Shown piece after piece: positions 43,714 through 45,578 of a DNA stretch of 45,578 nt. The notes below the pieces were generated by a model, which was not told where the DNA came from, made no database searches, and worked only from the letters and a program-made list of their open reading frames with translations. Made by a program: the position numbers and the translations under genes. Every line of letters begins with the position of its first letter. The stretch's first letter is position 1. The stretch comes from Acidobacteriota bacterium (GTDB lineage: Bacteria; Acidobacteriota; Thermoanaerobaculia; Gp7-AA8): assembly GCA_025463165.1 (NCBI GenBank), contig JAOBAU010000448.1:1-45578 (forward strand). The letters run 5' to 3'.

Positions 43714-44276
43714 TCGTCGTCCTCCGGGAGCTCGTTGTCATCTCCCAGTCGTTCGCGCAGAAGGCGCTTCGCGTCGCGCAGTCTCGAACGCACCGCGTCC
43801 ATCGAGATCCGCAGCGCCTTGCCGATCTCTCCGTATTTGAAATCCTCGAGCCAGAGCTGCATGCACTGGCGTTGACCCGATGGCAGCTCCGCGATCGCGT
43901 CGTGCAGCAGTTTTCGCTGCAGCGCGTCCTGTTGGCGATCGGCGTAGTCGCGCTCCGGCGGTGCGGCCGGCTCGTACTGACTGAAATCGGGATCGTCGAT
44001 ATTGATCGTTTTCGCGCTGCGCTTTGCCGTATGCAGTGACCGCAGCCGATTGAACGCGACGTTCCGCGCGATCGTCTCGAGGAACGCCCATTCGGCTTCA
44101 CCTCGATACTCATCCATCGCTTCAAAGAATTTCAGGAACGTGTCCTGCGCCAGCTCCTCGGCTTCCTCTTCAGGCAACCGGAACGCGCGCACGTAGAAGT
44201 AGATGATCCGCCGATAGTACTTCGCGTAAAGTGCGCTGAACCGGTCGCCATCACGGCTGCCAAATCGCGTCGTCAT
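43710..44276 (-). CDS. ECF-type RNA polymerase sigma factor
   Basis: 188 aa from ATG 44276; the tracked ORF to 44663 is an extension. Region 2 (FSALYAKYYRRIIYFYVRAF, EEEAEELAQDTFLKFFE, then WAFLETIARNVAFNRLR) binds the -10 element and core enzyme. Region 4 (IAELPSGQRQCMQLWLEDFKYGEIGKALRI region, then MDAVRSRLRDAKRLLRE) binds the -35. An acidic tail (DDNELPEDDE) follows. It is coupled to the putative anti-sigma gene and divergent from a TPR lipoprotein gene with a 39-bp gap, so it may drive both. Confidence 0.92.
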   Translation of the reverse strand: MTTRFGSRDGDRFSALYAKYYRRIIYFYVRAFRLPEEEAEELAQDTFLKFFEAMDEYRGEAEWAFLETIARNVAFNRLRSLHTAKRSAKTINIDDPDFSQYEPAAPPERDYADRQQDALQRKLLHDAIAELPSGQRQCMQLWLEDFKYGEIGKALRISMDAVRSRLRDAKRLLRERLGDDNELPEDDE

Positions 44277-44300
44277 CGGCCGGTCTCGTTCCCGCGAGCG

Positions 44301-44306
44301 TATCCT
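44301..44306 (+). promoter_or_regulatory. -10-like box before the TPR lipoprotein
   Basis: TATCCT, 9 nt before the GTG at 44316. In a 39-bp divergent gap with the ECF sigma gene, so an ECF promoter is an alternative. No clear -35. Confidence 0.3.
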
Positions 44307-44315
44307 GGTTGGCGC

Positions 44316-45578
44316 GTGAAAAAGCTTGTCTTCATTGCCGTCGTCCTCTGCAGCTGCGCAATGGCCTGCCGCAAAGAAGACACGGACGGGGTGAAAGGGT
44401 GGCGCCGTACCACCGAGTCGCGTTTCGCCGGGGTGACGTGGCAGCCGTGTAAGAACGGTCACTGCGCCAACACAGTCGCGACGACGAACCGCTCGTGCAA
44501 CAGTCTGCTTGCCACTCGCGCGGCAGCAGTGAAGCTGTTTCTTTCCAGCGATTCCTGCATCGACCATGCAATCGCCGCCCTCGAGAATTTCGCCGCTGCG
44601 GATACGGCGGCAAGGAGCGATCTGGCCGCGGCGTATTACGCTCGCGCACAACGCGATCAGCAACCGCTCGATCTGCTCCGTTCTCTCGATGCGGCAGAGG
44701 GCAATGCAGCTCCCGCGCTCTTCAATCGCGCACTCGCGCAGGAAGCGCTCGGCCTCAGCGAAGACGCAATCGCGTCATGGCAGCAATTCCTGAAACTCGA
44801 CCGCACCGAATGGACAACTGACGCTCGCGAACACCTCGCGCAATTGCACGCCATCGCAGCGCAGGACGCCACCGCACAATGGAATGACGCGAAGGAAAAA
44901 CTACGCGATGCGTTGCGCCGTCAGGATCGCGCGGCGGTGGCTGCGCTGATCGCGGACCTGCCGTTCAGTGCGCAGAAATACTTCGAGGAAATCGCGCTGC
45001 CGCAATGGGCGGCTGACCCGGCACCGGAACATTTCGACGAGGTGCGCCTGCTGGCGACGGAGTTATCCCAGCGACTGAAGGATCCGTTCGATGTGGAGTC
45101 TATTCAAGCGATCGAGCGTGCGTCGGGCCGGAATGGAATCACGCTGCGTGAGGCGCATCTCCGCCTCGCCGACGCGCGGCGAAATACGCATGTATACAAG
45201 ACGAGGACTGCCGCTGAAGCGTATGCACAGGCGGCGGCGATGTTTGCAAGTGCCGGCAGTCCTTTTCGCCTGCTCGCAGACCTCGGGAACGCCAACTCTC
45301 TCCGGTTCGATCATCCCGATACAGCGCTCGCCATTGTGAACGAGCTCGAGGCAACGGTCCGGAAACGCAACTACCCGCATCTGCTCGCGCGCATTCATGG
45401 CAATCGCTCGAATCTCCTGTTCTATGAAGGCCATCCAATTGAAGCGTTGTCCGATCTGGAGAGTGCGCTCGCCGAATACGAGCCGCTCGGCGATCAGGAA
45501 AGTATCGACAACAATGCCCTCGCGGCGATCGGACTTCACCGAACGGCAGGACAGCTCGACGTCGCGTGGCGCGAGGCT
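44316..45578 (+). CDS. TPR lipoprotein, possible N-terminal part of a CHAT-type protein (3' truncated)
   Basis: Not in the ORF track because it has no stop before the window end; the frame is open from GTG 44316 to the last base (421 codons). The N-terminus MKKLVFIAVVLCSCAMAC is a lipoprotein-like signal. The rest is all-helical with TPR-like pairs (APALFNRALAQEALGLSEDAI, WQQFLKLDRTEW, LLARIHGNRSNLLFYEGHPIEAL). The pattern matches the front of long acidobacterial TPR-CHAT proteins found next to ECF sigma factors; the CHAT protease part, if present, lies outside. Several tracked minus-strand ORFs here are shadows. Confidence 0.75.
   Translation, partial: MKKLVFIAVVLCSCAMACRKEDTDGVKGWRRTTESRFAGVTWQPCKNGHCANTVATTNRSCNSLLATRAAAVKLFLSSDSCIDHAIAALENFAAADTAARSDLAAAYYARAQRDQQPLDLLRSLDAAEGNAAPALFNRALAQEALGLSEDAIASWQQFLKLDRTEWTTDAREHLAQLHAIAAQDATAQWNDAKEKLRDALRRQDRAAVAALIADLPFSAQKYFEEIALPQWAADPAPEHFDEVRLLATELSQRLKDPFDVESIQAIERASGRNGITLREAHLRLADARRNTHVYKTRTAAEAYAQAAAMFASAGSPFRLLADLGNANSLRFDHPDTALAIVNELEATVRKRNYPHLLARIHGNRSNLLFYEGHPIEALSDLESALAEYEPLGDQESIDNNALAAIGLHRTAGQLDVAWREA

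Noticed and set aside
44277-44315. ECF-type autoregulatory promoter between the sigma factor and TPR genes
   Set aside because: GGGAAC and AACC occur, but I found no -35/-10 pair with correct spacing to either start, so it is not called.

Overview
The window is about 45.6 kb of high-GC, tightly packed bacterial chromosome with roughly 37 protein genes. I see no rRNA, tRNA, CRISPR array, transposase or phage gene. The gene families point to Acidobacteriota, possibly a Thermoanaerobaculia-like lineage. The clues are a tandem pair of secreted 'VWFA-related' proteins, a TonB-dependent receptor with an N-terminal carboxypeptidase-regulatory-like domain, a tricorn-type S41 protease, a fulvocin C-like Cys-rich secreted protein, a bacterial deoxyhypusine-synthase-like enzyme, and an ABC efflux operon that carries its own NtrC/NtrY-type two-component pair. 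The taxonomic call is inference from content only.

Layout. (1) 2-955: 3' end of a deoxyhypusine synthase-like gene. (2) 5056-960, minus: two secreted VWFA-related paralogues in tandem. (3) 12476-5111, minus: a six-gene operon of TonB receptor, FabG-like SDR, KASIII-like enzyme, alpha/beta hydrolase, acyl-AMP ligase and TetR repressor. A perfect CCGACCGGTCGG palindrome lies in its promoter region, so a self-regulated acyl-metabolism unit is likely. (4) 12751-16192, plus: PspA, a coiled-coil membrane partner, a V4R-like protein and a CstB-like persulfide dioxygenase/rhodanese fusion. These are surrounded by heptanucleotide repeat arrays that form large hairpins. (5) 19333-16184, minus: MarR regulator, ClC-CBS channel, and cNMP-binding/DUF1003 protein. 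(6) 19400-23284, plus: DNRLRE protein, an unknown protein, a methyltransferase, a possible 39-aa membrane peptide and a lytic transglycosylase. These end in a perfect 33-bp inverted repeat shared with the convergent APC amino-acid permease. (7) 25302-25829: small lipoprotein. (8) 32884-25826, minus: six-gene operon of HlyD/MacA adaptor, LolD-type ATPase, two MacB/FtsX permeases, sigma54 response regulator and sensor kinase, preceded by a candidate sigma54 promoter and palindromic upstream sites. (9) 33081-35242, plus: methylmalonate-semialdehyde dehydrogenase and the fulvocin C-like protein. (10) 40127-35356, minus: NCS1 permease and tricorn-like protease; the NCS1 gene shares a symmetric divergent promoter with a secreted amidase (40170-41867). 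(11) 41891-42966: a yybP-ykoY-type manganese riboswitch with terminator, controlling a TerC family membrane protein. (12) 44276-42967, minus: ECF sigma factor and putative anti-sigma factor, divergent from a TPR lipoprotein that runs off the window end.

Two genome-style features stand out. Many first genes have a TANNNT -10-like hexamer only 6-11 nt before the start codon, which suggests leaderless mRNAs. Genes inside operons are coupled by 1-22 nt overlaps. The best candidates for something undescribed are the TetR-controlled TonB/KASIII/ligase operon, whose KASIII lacks the usual His and Asn; the self-activating sigma54 efflux operon; and the fulvocin C-like precursor. All functional statements rest on reading motifs by eye; no database search was run.
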